Of a DNA stretch of 64,000 nt, positions 50,601 through 63,159 are shown piece after piece (the first letter of the stretch is position 1; each line of letters begins with the position of its first letter). The position numbers were made by a program, and so were the translations under genes. Source of the stretch: Nymphaea colorata (lineage: Eukaryota; Streptophyta; Magnoliopsida; Nymphaeales; Nymphaeaceae); assembly GCF_008831285.2 (NCBI RefSeq), contig NC_045147.1, positions 16,594,854 through 16,658,853 on the forward strand, read 5' to 3'. Under the pieces are notes generated by a model that was given only the letters and a program-made list of their open reading frames with translations, made no database searches and was not told the origin of the DNA.

Positions 50601-51383
50601 CTATTAAAAATTGTAAAGGTGCTGGAAAATTTCATGAATGTTCCTGTGAACCCCCTTTAGTGTTGTTGTTGTTATTATTATTATTATTATTATTATTTGG
50701 GGTCTGCTGGAATGACAAGCTGGGTCTAGGGAAATTGCTTCCAGATTTCTCCAATAGTTGTACTTGAGTATTGAACCCTTGACCCTTTTCAGCTTGACCA
50801 TATCAACTCCAAATCCCTAGGGTGAACAGGCTATTGTACCTACTCTCTTTAGATTTAGTCGGAAGAAAAGGTGGATTTTACTAGTTTAAAGCTGTAATCT
50901 TATCTCAACCCCTGAAACACAAAAACAAACGTGCACACAGAGGGACACGATTGGATGCACATGTGAACATATTAACTTGGGAAAGATTGACTGCCTGACA
51001 TATCTCTTAATAATGGTTTGACATGGTTTTAATTACTGTGTACCAATGCCAGACCGATTTCATACTAATTTTGTTTCCAAGCAATGTTTGATCCCGTTAT
51101 GGATACTCAATCCAATCCACTTGGCCAAAGAATCTATTTAACATTATGAGGTCTCTCTTTTTGTAGGGCCTTTGATCATTACAGCTTGCTCGTTATCTCA
51201 TTTGTCATTATTGTTCTCTCCCTATCCCTTACCATTCCAACTGTGGTGACCATGATTGTTCTGTACATATGTGCCTTGCAGGGGGTCCAGTTCCATCCAG
51301 AAAGCATCATAACTAGTGAAGGCAAAACAATCGTCCGCAATTTCCTCGAACTTATTGAGAAGAGGGAGAAGGAATCGGAATAA
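38699..51383 (+). CDS. ASB: Anthranilate synthase beta subunit, plastid (glutamine amidotransferase; eight exons, 285 aa)
   Basis: Glutaminase (TrpG-type) subunit of anthranilate synthase. It releases ammonia from glutamine and passes it to the alpha subunit, which makes anthranilate from chorismate in the first committed step of tryptophan (and indole/auxin precursor) synthesis. Exons: 38699-38813, 38887-39071, 40850-40920, 41020-41057, 41148-41258, 42218-42317, 43226-43361, 51282-51383 (858 bp, phases consistent). Residues 1 to about 75 form a Ser/Arg/Ala-rich chloroplast transit peptide. The class-I amidotransferase domain starts at PIIVIDNYDSFTYNLCQ. The oxyanion region is SPGPGTPQDSG. 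The nucleophile is Cys162 in GVCMGLQC, and His257/Glu259 lie in FHPES. All triad residues are present. Intron 5 begins with GC (GGAG|GCGAGG) and carries a 714-bp hAT derivative. Intron 7 is 7.9 kb and carries a full hAT element. Exon 7's donor is tandemly duplicated. The start chosen is the ATG giving an in-frame transit peptide across the 73-bp intron 1. Confidence 0.95.
41336..42049 (+). mobile_element. Non-autonomous hAT element (714 bp) in ASB intron 5
   Basis: The element is bounded by the 8-bp direct repeat GCTCTAAG (41328-41335 and 42050-42057), the target-duplication length of hAT elements. Its ends are short inverted repeats, CAGTGTTGTA on the left and CAATGTTGTA on the right when reverse-complemented. 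Both subterminal regions are crowded with (C)GATACG motifs (41346-41430 and 41962-42035). It cannot encode a full transposase, so it is an internally deleted copy that would need a transposase from elsewhere. Confidence 0.88.
41650..41715 (+). pseudogene. Relic of a hAT transposase C-terminal acidic tail
   Basis: Inside the 714-bp element the plus strand reads a run of Glu, Asp and Asn codons (EDENEEEDGDEDENE and on) ending in a TGA stop. Acidic tails of this sort end many plant hAT transposases, and the intact hAT element in the same gene also ends in an acidic stretch. The rest of the coding region is missing. Simple-sequence GA-rich DNA could give the same reading by chance. Confidence 0.45.
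42716..42979. repeat. Diverged tandem duplication in ASB intron 6
   Basis: Sequence beginning near 42716 (GAAATTGCTTGATAAACCAT) recurs about 148 bp later, near 42864 (GAAGTTGCTTGATAAACCAT). Similarity extends for about 115 bp, with scattered substitutions. The copies lie inside intron 6 of the anthranilate synthase gene. Confidence 0.75.
43349..43422 (+). repeat. Duplicated splice-donor segment at the end of ASB exon 7
   Basis: A 37-bp segment covering the last bases of exon 7 and the first bases of intron 7 is repeated in tandem. The real donor is CACATCCAG|GTATTCTC, with exon end 43361. A near-copy, CACGTCCAG|GTATTCTC, has its donor after 43398. Use of the second donor would add 37 nt, shift the frame and meet an in-frame TAA within the insertion. 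Confidence 0.85.
43886..44049. repeat. 82-bp exact tandem duplication in ASB intron 7
   Basis: The unit 43886-43967, starting GGTGCTATATTTCTATAGCA, is followed at once by an apparently identical copy at 43968-44049. Lack of divergence points to a recent slippage or unequal-exchange event. An additional short repeat (CCAGATTTTATCTCAATTGT) occurs about 100 to 160 bp upstream, at 43723 and 43775. Confidence 0.9.
46301..46319. repeat. Left terminal inverted repeat of the hAT element
   Basis: CTATGTCACACGGATACGG, preceded by the target duplication GATATGAA at 46293-46300. It leads directly into GTACGGGTATCC-type subterminal repeats. Confidence 0.95.
46565..48828 (-). CDS. hAT transposase (BED zinc finger, DUF659, dimerisation domain; two exons, 725 aa)
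   Basis: Cut-and-paste transposase of the hAT superfamily, acting in the nucleus on the ends of its own element. Exons: 48828-46826 and 46739-46565, joined across an 86-bp GT-AG intron (phase 2), total 2178 bp. The N-terminus has a BED-type zinc finger: FRCNFC, then KAHLL and a downstream Cys, about residues 45-80. The DUF659/RNase-H-like core runs from about 165 to 330, with VSDGWTD and LITDNAP carrying likely catalytic Asp residues, and CAVHSLNL. The C-terminal dimerisation domain (about 575-655) has YPTLQYLAFRLLVQPA and SSCSERNWS, whose Glu is the likely third catalytic residue. The second exon adds a strongly acidic tail. No stop or frameshift interrupts it, and the length is normal for the family. 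A GC-rich leader near 49440-49530 may be its 5' UTR. Confidence 0.9.
48955..49150. repeat. Short internal repeats in the hAT 5' region
   Basis: The phrase GGCTGAATAGTGAACAGGAACAT and variants of it (GACTGAATAGTGAACAGGAACA, AGTGAACAGTGAACATGAACA) recur three to four times between the transposase start and the right end of the element. Such repeats may be part of the promoter or leader, or binding sites. Their role is not known. Confidence 0.7.
49736..49754. repeat. Right terminal inverted repeat of the hAT element
   Basis: Exact reverse complement of the left end, followed by GATATGAA at 49755-49762. The match stops after 19 bp. Confidence 0.95.
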
Positions 51384-51563
51384 GAAACTCCTGGTTGAGC
51401 CTGAAATGATTGTCATGATTCGCAAGAGGATGTGGCATCCTGGTTGTCATGAAAGCAAAGGTGATAGTGTGAAGAGCCATGAAGTATTATGATATATGAC
51501 GCGCTCCTCTTTGTGGGAGTTATTTAAGAAGAAAGAAAAAGGAAAGAAATGAACTATGTAATG

Positions 51564-51569
51564 AATAAA
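51564..51569 (+). terminator. Polyadenylation signal of the ASB gene
   Basis: AATAAA lies 181 bp after the stop codon of the anthranilate synthase gene, in a suitable A/T-rich context (AATGAATAAAGTAAACG). Cleavage would be expected some 15-30 bp downstream. This is inferred from motif and position only. Confidence 0.6.
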
Positions 51570-51599
51570 GTAAACGATTGTACATCTTGGAAGGAATAT

Positions 51600-53048
51600 T
51601 GTATTCATCATTTCCTTTCTTTGTATTTCCCCCTTTTTTTTTCCTGAACTTGTTTGGTGTATTGAGTATGCTCAAATGCAGCCCCATATGAGCAAGCATG
51701 AAAGAAAAGGAGGAAAAGAAATCTCATACCCATCCAATCTTGACCCTTGAAATGTGTGGTCCTCTTCTGCAGAAACCTAGAGATGGCAAGAAGAACTAGA
51801 ACTTCCACTTGCTTTAAAAGGATGTGGGGAGCCCTCTGCTTGGGCATGCCGCATGTCTGCGTTATGGGACTGGAAAATGCCAATTTTTAAATGTAACTTA
51901 TTGCACACAGCATTGATGGCCGTGGTGGGATGACGCTAACGTGGCTGTGCATATTTCTGCTTTTTCATTGTTTATTTGCATTTTCTTCCAGTGTAGGCGG
52001 CGTTGATGTGCTGTTAGTGTCATTTGTAGTGCTCACGAGGGCCCGCAGTTTTGGATTGCAGTACACATGGGACATTTTAGTCCCCCATGGGCCATGTTTC
52101 TGTGCTGCTTTTTTCGGCACTTTCATTCTGGTACGCAACTTGAAAAAAGGGGTAGCTGTTGCACGAAAGAAAGGGACTGCCATTATGGCATTTTGAATTT
52201 TTAAGGACGTTGAAAATTGAGCTTCAAATGTTTGGCACTCCCAATTTCTCAAAATTTAAACAAATGCGTCTTCTCTCTAAATGACATTATTCACAGGCCA
52301 TGAGAAAATCACGGAGTTTTTCTTCCTTCCTTCCTTGCCTTTTTATCGTATTGACTTAATTTCTACAATCACGGGACTAAAAACGGTTGGGTGGTAACAT
52401 CATACTCACTCTCCGTTGGCCTCCTGTTTCATTAATATTCATCTCTTTAACTGACTTTCTGTCTCCGTCTCGCTCGTGGCCCACCGTTTCTTAAGCCATT
52501 TGCATTAAGAATGCGTAGATTGGTGCCACTTGCCAGTAATATTGCACCTGCCACATGCATCTCCATCCACACCTCTCACACATCACTACTTTGGAAAGCT
52601 CCCATGAATGACAGAAAAAATAGAAGTAGAAACACAGCCACACACTCTGCTTGTTGTCACAGACTTGGTCTTATTATTATTAATGGAAGAAGCGGGTGGA
52701 GGAACAAGTACACAGAAACAATCATGGAAGGAACCAGCAAGGAACAACAGACGGATGGACGATGTAAGGAGGATAATAGACCAGGCGACCAAAATGACCC
52801 CTCCTATATAACGAGAGTCCACCACCAACCACCCCCAATAAATCTCTGTATATATTCACACACGAGGAACAAAATCACAGAAACCAGAGTTCAATGACTG
52901 ACCAATCTGTGCAGGACGGGAAAGATGAAAAAAATAAAGGAGAAAACAACAAAATGAAGGCAATTCTCCAGCCACGCCACGTGATCAGAGAGAGCAGCCA
53001 ACGACCAACTTAATTTTGTATCTATCATGTACGAGAATTTCACTAAAA
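51600..53048. other. Convergent intergenic region between ASB and XTH
   Basis: Both neighbouring genes end here, so it holds their 3' UTRs and a spacer. I see no additional gene. Frames on both strands overlap and are not conserved-looking. Minor simple repeats (TTCC near 52322-52336, TTA near 52672-52681) are present. Confidence 0.5.
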
Positions 53049-55062
<2,014 letters not shown>

Positions 55063-55306
55063 CACCGCTTTTCTTTCCCTGTGCAAAAAGAATTCGCTCT
55101 AGAGAGAGAGGTGGGCGTACGCGACTCTTTTAACGCTGTGGAGGGTATCCTGGGCATCAGCTTTTCAGCGGATGGGCAGTTTCGGCCATCCGAATTTCAA
55201 ACGGCGAAGAAATGCAGGGGGCGCGAAAAAGGGAGAAGGACGGCCCAGCCGTCCTCTCCTTTCCGGGGCGGGCCGGTACCTTCCAGCCCCCATACCCGAA
55301 CTGGTG

Positions 55307-55616
55307 ACGTGGCCTTCCTACGGACAACTAAACGGGGGAAGTGGGGCCCAGAGGCCAGCTTTGCCACGACGGAGATGGGGCGGGCCCCGCCAACTTGCTT
55401 ACTGTGGAGCTTTCGTGGCGCTTTTTGGTTGGTGCGGAGAAGGCCGAGATAGCGACGTCGTAGTTAGCCCTACGGCTAGCTAGCTGGCCAGCTAGATTTC
55501 GTTGCCGAAACTACCCCTCACTCGAGCTTGGCTTGTGGCTGCCAACTGTATGATGAGTCAGCAAGTGGGGCCCGCGTGGCCTCTCGTGGGCCCCACGAGA
55601 GGCATCGTGGGTCCCG
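55307..55616 (-). promoter_or_regulatory. Putative XTH upstream region with TCP-type and G-box-like sites
   Basis: The 600 bp upstream of the XTH gene are distinctly GC-richer than the flanks. They contain several matches to TCP-factor sites (GTGGGNCC): GTGGGGCCC at 55341-55349 and again at 55565-55573, GTGGGCCCCAC at 55586-55596 inside a 25-bp perfect palindrome (55579-55603), and GTGGGTCCC at 55607-55615. An ACGTGGC ABRE/G-box-like core lies at 55307-55313. Function is inferred from motif matches only, and the region could equally serve an unseen gene on the other side. Confidence 0.45.
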
Positions 55617-55719
55617 CAGAAGCTGATGGCCCCCACCCACTTCGGACAGGCGGGTTCGGTTTATTGGTGAGGACAAGGGGAAAGGATTGGGAGGATAATG
55701 TGGATTGATTTAAAAAAAG

Positions 55720-58358
55720 ATGGTAGCGTCCCTCCCTCTCTTTTCTTCACGAAGATGGGTTTGGAATTATGTGCAAATTATAATATCATTATCGCTTTCT
55801 TTCCCACGCTCTGGATTAAGTCAATAGCTTCCATCTTTCTTTGTTTGTTTTTTTTAGTTCAATAATGCAACTGCCGAGATGATGCTCCTATTATCACAAC
55901 CTTCATCGCCCGGACCAATCCAGATCTCACGCGTGGATTTCATGCCGAAAGGATCATACTCTGTGTTATCGTGAAGAGTCCTCTTCTTCTTCTTCTTAGC
56001 TCCTCCCAACATCTCGTTTCTTCTTCTTATTCCTGCAATTTTACAACAGAAGTGGTAGAATTAGAAGTTCTCGATATATGCAGTGACTAATTCAGATCAA
56101 AGGATCTCACTTCACGTGAGACTTCCCTAGATATTTCATGCATAAATATATAGCAAACAGAAGAAAGGTAAATGTTGCCAATAATGAAAGAGGAACTAGT
56201 ATTGAAGAATTTCAAGTCTTTTTAGGGAGATAATAGGGAACAGTAGGCAGATATTTGTATATAATATTGAATTGACCAATAAATATCTTTGGATACTCTA
56301 AAATGTAGAAAAAAAAGGAACATTAAATAGCAAAAACGTCACTGATTGTATTAATTGCATGTGTGGCCCGTGAGCATGGCATTGCATCACCAACGCTATA
56401 TATCAACGTCCATTTGCAAGAGTCAGCCAATTTACAATGAAGGAATAAATCGGAAATCGGCCCTTCATCCGACTCTTAGAAGACAAAATTTTTTATTTGC
56501 TACTAAAACTACATTTTGAACTGGCAATGGTTTGGTTTGGATTTGGATTTGGAGTTGGAGTCTGATATTGACAGGAGTGGTGCATATCGATAAGAACAAA
56601 GTTTCCTAGATCATCACGTCCTTGTGGCACATTGATGGCCTCCCAAAACCCACCAATATCAAGCTCCACTATTGTTGAAAATGGATGGATATGGACCACT
56701 GGTATTGAGAAGCATGCTTCCTTCTTTTGTCTTTGTCAAATCTGGATCCGATCCAACCCTTAGTTTTGGACTAGTTGACCCGTATCGGTTTGAAGCAGAT
56801 CCAAAGCTCACGTTTAAGACAATAATGACCGTCAGCGACTTCAAGTCCATTGTCTGTTCTCAAGTTTTTATTTAAGAAAAGAAGAAGCGACAGTAGGTGG
56901 GCATGAGTAATTGAACAAACATATGTAATTCACTTTTTTAATGTTTATTTAGGAGAAACCGCTTTCGGCGTGAAACCCTCAAAACCATGCTTTTATATTT
57001 AAAAAGTTTTGGTTAACATATGGTACACCCTCCAACTCGAACGTCATGTTTGACACAGTTTGCAGCTTAGAGGAACAACATACCAAAACGCGACAACAGT
57101 CATGGGATTCAAACATCGAACTCTTTAGATATGAACCGCCTTGTGGCCCGGTTGTGCCATTATCGACTTTGAGACATGTAATTCTCTTGAAAGCATTGAT
57201 TTCTTATATCTCTAAAAGAAAAAAAAACTTTTTTCCATACGATGTAGCTAATATTATATTGTATTATATACCAAGAACAACGACCAAGGAACTTTTTTAG
57301 CAAGCATTGGTTTTCATTAGATTATATCTTGTTCTCAATCAGCTTTAATGGAAGTCAGGTTCCCTGTAGTTTTTAACTGTGCACTCGTACTCTTAGTTGC
57401 AAACTTTTCATTAGTATTCATGGACAAAGAAACAAAGGTCAAGCAAAACAATGGAACATTCAAACACTATATACGTATAGGACAAAATTGAATTGCTTAT
57501 TAGGTGGTTGTTACTTTGCTTTCATTGCAGATAGCAGAAGCCATATGCTTATCCAGATGTTCTCGAAAAACTCGGTTCTGTTGTCTGATCCTCCACCAGG
57601 CCCTCGAATTGGATCTCGATACACTACTTTCACTCAAACATTATTATCTTCGATTGATGATTAATTTTGAATAAGAATAACTAATATTTGCACTAAAACA
57701 ATAAAGAAAGTAGTAGGTTGTTAACCATGGTTAAAGTAGATCAACTGAAATGATAAGGTGCACTTAGGGCACTGTCCCACTTAACAAAACTTTCCTTTTT
57801 TTTTTTTTTTGTTTTTTGTTTTTGCATGAGAACGGCTAAGTTCCTTTATTTGTAAGCCTTATGCATGTGATCTACAAACAATTTTTATTAAGATCTTGAA
57901 ATATTAACGACCAACAAAGTGCCAGTTTTCAAGACTTGAAAATTCTTGTTTCCATATGCAGAAGACATATATTGTGACATCATTCTTATTACATTGATCA
58001 TGCCGAAGGCGTATATGAAACACCGCCGCAATTACGTGACCTCTAGCAGTGAGTCATATAAGCACTTCCGGAGAACAAAGTAAAATGATGAGTAATAGAT
58101 TCAAACAAAAGGCAAACGAGTGGTCCAATGGAAGAGTTGCAAAAGGCAGACGATGACTGAAGTTTAACTAAATAGGAGGCCACAGCCTAGGCGCCCCAAT
58201 GATGGGTTGAGCTTTACGATAATTTTGGTAAGTGGTTAGTGGTTACTGCATATGGTCATGTGTCTATTATTTTATGTCAAAGTAGGTATACGTAGCTTTC
58301 TCTATTAACTATTGAGACATCCAAACAACTAAGTTTTGATACACGTGGCTTCTTCTCC
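55720..58358. other. Intergenic, AT-rich, no gene seen
   Basis: Short frames on both strands with no recognised domain. A minus-strand frame near 56700-56500 reads GGFWEAINVPQGRDDLGNF, but the frame is short and broken and I cannot assign it. A tRNA-like block at 57065-57185 (minus strand) is a weak SINE candidate. Confidence 0.45.
57065..57185 (-). mobile_element. Possible second tRNA-derived SINE fragment
   Basis: On the minus strand TGGCACAACCGGG resembles an RNA polymerase III A box, and GTTTGAATCCCA about 45 bases later resembles a B box. That is the right order and spacing for a tRNA-like promoter. No target-site duplication was found and the 3' end is unclear, so it may be a truncated SINE or a chance match. 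Confidence 0.3.
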
Positions 58359-58373
58359 TAACTTTTTTTATTG

Positions 58374-58598
58374 ATTTTTTGAGTGAGCCAGACGTTCATC
58401 CCACCAGTCGAAGCGAAGCAGAAAGGCCTCCCATTCCCTTTGTCTCCAGAGTCTTGAATTGCATCTGTGTCAGCGATAGCAACGATGTACTTTTTAACTT
58501 GGATGTCGTATCCTACCACCTTGAGACACAAAAATATAACACCCACGAGAATCGAACTAAAGATTTGCTTTTACACAGGTTCCTAGCCTGACACGCTA
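58374..58598 (-). mobile_element. tRNA-derived SINE (225 bp) with target-site duplication
   Basis: The element is bounded on both sides by the 15-bp direct repeat TAACTTTTTTTATTG (58359-58373 and 58599-58613), as expected for LINE-assisted insertion. On the minus strand it opens with TAGCGTGTCAGGC (A-box-like, 58598-58586) and has AGTTCGATTCTCG (B-box-like, 58558-58546) about 40 bases later, then an unrelated body ending in CTCAAAAAAT. It has no coding capacity. The head seems to begin at the A box, so a few leading tRNA bases may be missing. Confidence 0.75.
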
Positions 58599-58613
58599 TA
58601 ACTTTTTTTATTG

Positions 58614-60047
58614 GTTTAATAGTAGTGGCCCAGCCAAAAAAAATTTTTGGTTTAAAGACATTAAAAGTATACATTTTTAAATTTGAAGGAGCACTCATAT
58701 ATAAATAAATAAGAATGACCTTATAAATAAAGCAATTTTAATGGACTTGTGCAAGGAATCGTCCGCATCAGCGCACACTAGTCCCCGCCACTTGTCTCTC
58801 TTTTCTCCTCCCGGGAAAGTAAAGCCCCAAAAAGATCAGCAACTGGGACCGGCCGCCATCATCATCCAAGCTTTGGCATCAGTATCACCAGCTAGGAATA
58901 AAATTCTCAGTATTTACCCACTCTACTAAATGGTGACTGCTCAGACCAAATGAGAATTCTTGTAATAATAAGACGGTGTTAATTTGCGAACTGCTATCAA
59001 TTAGGGTTTGGAGACTAATTCCTTTGGGGGAGAGCTAACCGGAAGGGAATCTGGTAAAAAAAAAAAACTGGTGAGGTCTTCAACCACAAAAGTGGTTTGC
59101 TGATTGCTAGAAATCAAATTATTCATTACCTACGAAGGGCAGTTGTTGGCAAATTGAACTGCTGAATACATATAGAATTCAAATTGAGTCGGAAACAACT
59201 TACACCTATGAGTTTCAAGTTTTCAACTCGTTTTGAATCTATCCAGGCATTGGCTGCAAATTCATATTCCTGCAAGCAACTGAAAAATGAAGGATTTTCT
59301 TGAGTTGGACATGAACATTGGAGAGAAGTCCCGGCTGTTTGCTTTTGTCATTGAGCATAAGCAACTTTCAGTGGCACCACAAGGCCAGTACTGCACATTA
59401 TTATGACTTTTTAAACAGAGATTCTATTGCTTGCCAATATGCAAGAATTCATCCTCAGGTGATCCAGTTATCAATACTTAATGAAAGTATGCACAAGGGA
59501 AGGCAGAAAAAGAAGAACTGATCAAATCAGGTTAATAATTCAACAAGGACGGAAAATTTATCAGTCTAGGTGATGCTAGATTAAAATGAATACTGTTCTT
59601 ACAGATTTTGTTGGTAAGAAGGTAAAAAGTAAAAAGGGTATGCCAAACGAATAAAGTTGACTGAAAGATAAGCAATAATCTTTCGAAGCACCCACTGTGA
59701 GAAGTCCAATTTCATCTTACTCTAGGAAACAGCATGTTAGATGCGCCAATGTAACTTCTTTTTGCTTCAGTCAGTTAGTCTTGAATGAAAAAGGTAGATT
59801 AAGCAAGGACCAAAAAGTCACCGACAAATTGAAGCAGATTCTACTGCAGATTGGCATCTTGCCATCAGGATGTATGACGTCTTTTTTAGTGGGAGACCCG
59901 TAGAAATGAAAAACAGAACTGACCATTCCATCCAGTTGTAATAATAGATCTAAACCGCAAGTAACGTATATATTCTCTCGCCAATGTAAATTTATATAAC
60001 AAACTGGACCTTCTTTTGATTTTTCTTGTCAGACGTTGGGATAACCT
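58614..60047. other. Intergenic, no gene seen
   Basis: AT-rich DNA with short, unconserved frames on both strands. The segment 58741-58930 has a 62-codon plus-strand frame but no recognisable domain. Confidence 0.45.
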
Positions 60048-60149
60048 GTTGGATCGTGGCCATGAGCCATATTCAAAATAACAGTCATGTACATAATAAA
60101 ACTGTTGCCAACGTGTTATTCGGGATATGGCTTATGGTCATGATCCAAC
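60048..60149 (+). repeat. Inverted repeat with 26-bp arms, mismatches only G:U type
   Basis: The left arm (60048-60074) starts GTTGGATCGTGGCCATG. The right arm (60124-60149), reverse-complemented, starts GTTGGATCATGACCATA. The arms differ at three places in the core, and at each the left arm has G where the complement of the right has A. A plus-strand RNA would therefore pair throughout, using G:U wobbles. The loop is about 50 nt. It could be an old palindromic MITE or a hairpin small-RNA locus. Confidence 0.7.
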
Positions 60150-60810
60150 ATAAAATTGATCCATCATAATCAGAAAACAATTACGCCAACAACACCAGAT
60201 AACCATCAGGATCTTCACTGCCTACCTTCACCAATGTGCATAAAGCTTCCCCTTTCACATAGAAGTGCTTTTCCGAAAGCAACCTTCGCCAATGTGCTGC
60301 TCTCAGAAGGCCAGCCAAAACCTGGCATCTTATTGTTGTGCCAATATAATTTTGCCAAAGAATTCAATCTGAACAGGAGGTTGGAGATGTACACCCGACA
60401 TATAAAACAGCTTCGTGCATGGACCAATATACATAGGCATGCAGACAATGCAAAAACCACTGAGTAGGACGCTTAGATCAAAATATGGTTTCTCAATCAA
60501 AAAGACGTACATCTTGTTAATTACAAGGAACACCTCAACCTTACAGCTCCAAACATAATTGTAAACCAATTTTTCCCAAAATAAAATAAAATAAGGAGCT
60601 ACCATTAAAAAGGGTAATTTTCAACTCACTGTATTATATGGTCAAAAGAAACTGCTGCCATCCTCAGAGTTCTAAATCCTCACAATTCTGTATCTGAAAC
60701 ATTTCAGATACACATTCTCAACCAGTGAAGCTATGGGTTACGGAACTGACTAGCCAGTTGACTTATTTCACTAACTTCGCTTTCATATCCTACAGCAAGA
60801 ATTGTTCGGA

Positions 60811-62584
60811 TTAATTTGCCACAAAATGGTACCTTGAATCAACATAGCTCTCAACATCCCAAACAAATGACCCAAAAGTTACAGCCTCTAGAATCAGGGC
60901 AGTCAATCCCGCAAAACTGATTCTGATAGCTTCATCCTTAGATCGATCCACACTTCCAGAGAACTCAGACCTTCCAAATAGTGCCTCAGTGTGATTTTCA
61001 ACAACAGAGATGGCTTCTTTGGACCTAATGGTAGCATACCGCTGGAGAGTTTCAGTGTCAAATGACATAACATAAGAGCGCAATCGATATGGTTTTACCC
61101 CATAGTCAAAACTACCAGAATTAAAGCTGCCATTTGCAGCTTGTACACTGCGTTCTGCAATGAATGTACCGCCATTCCATGGTGAATTATCAGTCTGACT
61201 CTTACTCAAGGCATTGGGTCTTGATTCATCAGGCATGTCTCCTTGAACAGCACCATGCTCTTTACCCATATTGAAAGGAAGAGTCTTCATTGTCTTCTCG
61301 AGCTGGAACCTCTGATCTACCCTTTTAAGGAAGTATCCGTACATAATAGATGCCATGTAGACCTGTCCTACTCTAACCCTGCTTATTTGAGCAATGGAAC
61401 TCGTATCGGAAACACGGTTACCCAGTATAAGAGTCAGATGGCTCTTAATCATCTCATATGCTTCAGGAGAATGAACCTTTTGAAGCTTCTCATCCTGCTG
61501 GGACCCTATATCAACTTCACTCCTGGCACTGGACGCCTGTGACAGTGATGATATCATTGGAACGCCTGCATCCATGAATTTCTGAACCACCAATGCATAC
61601 AGAATCTCCTCCAAAGCCTTCCTTCTCTCATTAGCTTTTACTTCAGCAATTCTCCTAAGAATTCACTAAAGTGTTTAGCATCACCATATGTGAAACTTCA
61701 TAGAGAAAACAACAAATACGTGCAAAACAAAATGGTCTATTCAGGAAAATAGTACGACATGCTAACCTGTACAAAACGAGATCTGTTCCGGAAGCAGCAG
61801 GTTTTTCGTTCTGCTCGGCTGCATCTCGATCAGTTTGCAGCATTTGAAGCTGCTGATCAACAGCTGCAGGAAGAAGGTGAGGATGGTCCCTCAGAATCTG
61901 TGCTAGAAACTGCCCTACTGGTGATTCCAATTGAAGGGGAGCGAGCGGGGATGACGATGCAGAAGGACCCATGCACGCCCTCGCAGCCGTTCTCCTAGCC
62001 CCAACTGTCTGCTTCTGCCCATTCCTACGTACCAAAGTCAGTGGGAAAGGCCGCATCTGAAAGCAAATGCAGACGAGAGGCCGTGAGTCCACATTTTCTT
62101 GCCCGGAACACTACTGTAACTCGTGAGGTGCAGAAGACAACATTGGGTAGAAAAATGAAATAATCTTCTCATCAGCCAATCTAGTAATGGTTTTCTTTTC
62201 CAAAGGCAACTTAACCATCGTCAATCATGAACTCAGTGACAAATGAAACAAGGAAACAAAGAGAGTATTTCTTCCATTTTACACATTCTGATAGCAAATC
62301 TGCCGACCAACTTTAATTTTTAAAGAAGGAAGAAAAACCAGTCTCTCAATTCAGAATAAAAGAATTCATTTAAAGAAAATTCTAATGGAGGACTACTACT
62401 AGAGGGTAGAGGGAGAGAGGAACTCCCTTACCTTGAGAAATCCACTGGACGTGCCAAATGTCGCGTAGGAAGATGCCATTTCCGTACCGAAATTGCTCGC
62501 TTTTGGGACCAAGTTATGCCTTGTGGCAACAAGAGCGGCAGATCCCGGAACTGTTCGTCCTCCGAGAACGGCAACCGCATCCAT
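60811..62584 (-). CDS. DUF760 chloroplast protein, 'UV-B-induced protein At3g17800'-like (three exons, 428 aa)
   Basis: Homologue of the plant DUF760 protein annotated as UV-B-induced and chloroplastic. Its biochemical role is not known. Exons: 62584-62432, 62056-61767, 61654-60811 (1287 bp, phases 0 and 2 consistent). The N-terminal 85 or so residues are rich in Ala, Ser, Thr and Arg with few acidic residues, as in a transit peptide. The conserved part starts at SPVGQFLAQILRDHPHLLPAA, then GTDLVLYRRIAEVKANERR, then LEEILYALVVQKFMDAGV. It continues with QISRVRVGQVYMASIMYGYFL, YVMSFDTETLQRYATIRSKEA and the terminal FVWDVESYVDSRYHF. A 5' UTR intron (62895-62593, GT-AG) probably precedes the ATG. 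The ATG at 62584 is the first after that acceptor, and a second ATG lies within the exon. Confidence 0.93.
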
Positions 62585-63147
62585 CCTAGTAGCTGTACAC
62601 CCAAGAATCTCTCATCAATTCATCAGTCCCTAACAGTAGAATGATAACCTCCAGAAACAAAAAGAACAAAAAATCGGGTTTCTGGAATTTGAGACCTCAC
62701 AGCAGAGAACCAAAACCCTAACCCCAAAGCCTTCTCCCACCAAACCCACACCCCAAACCTTAAACCTCAAACCACCCATTCATTGCTAATCTCCGTCCCA
62801 AAAATGGGAGAACCGAAAGCTGCTAGAAAATTCCAGACCACTCTAACATCATAACTTATAATAAACTCCTAAATCCCTAAAATAAGGCCGGTTACCTGTA
62901 GTTTGAAGAAGAGACGAGCAAATTTTCTGGAGTAGACGAAATGTGAAGATACCAATCCGATCTTAAGCCGCAAAAATGGAAGGCGGATGCGAACGAGAGG
63001 GAAGAAGAAGGGTATACCAGAGAAACAGCGAGAGAGAGAGACAAAGAGAGATGGCGGCGGTGGTTGGGGGACAACGGAGAAGGTGGTGAGAAGACTCGGA
63101 CAGAGACCGGGACCGTTAGGGGCAAATCGGGTAAATCTTCCCCTCCC

Positions 63148-63155
63148 TTTATATA
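63148..63155 (-). promoter_or_regulatory. TATA box of the DUF760 gene
   Basis: TATATAAA on the minus strand, within CTATATAAAGGGAGGGG. Transcription would start about 30 bp downstream, near 63120. A CT-rich leader and a 5' splice site at 62895 (CAG|GTAACC) follow. Position and sequence fit a plant core promoter. The start site itself is inferred. Confidence 0.65.
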
Positions 63156-63159
63156 GCCC

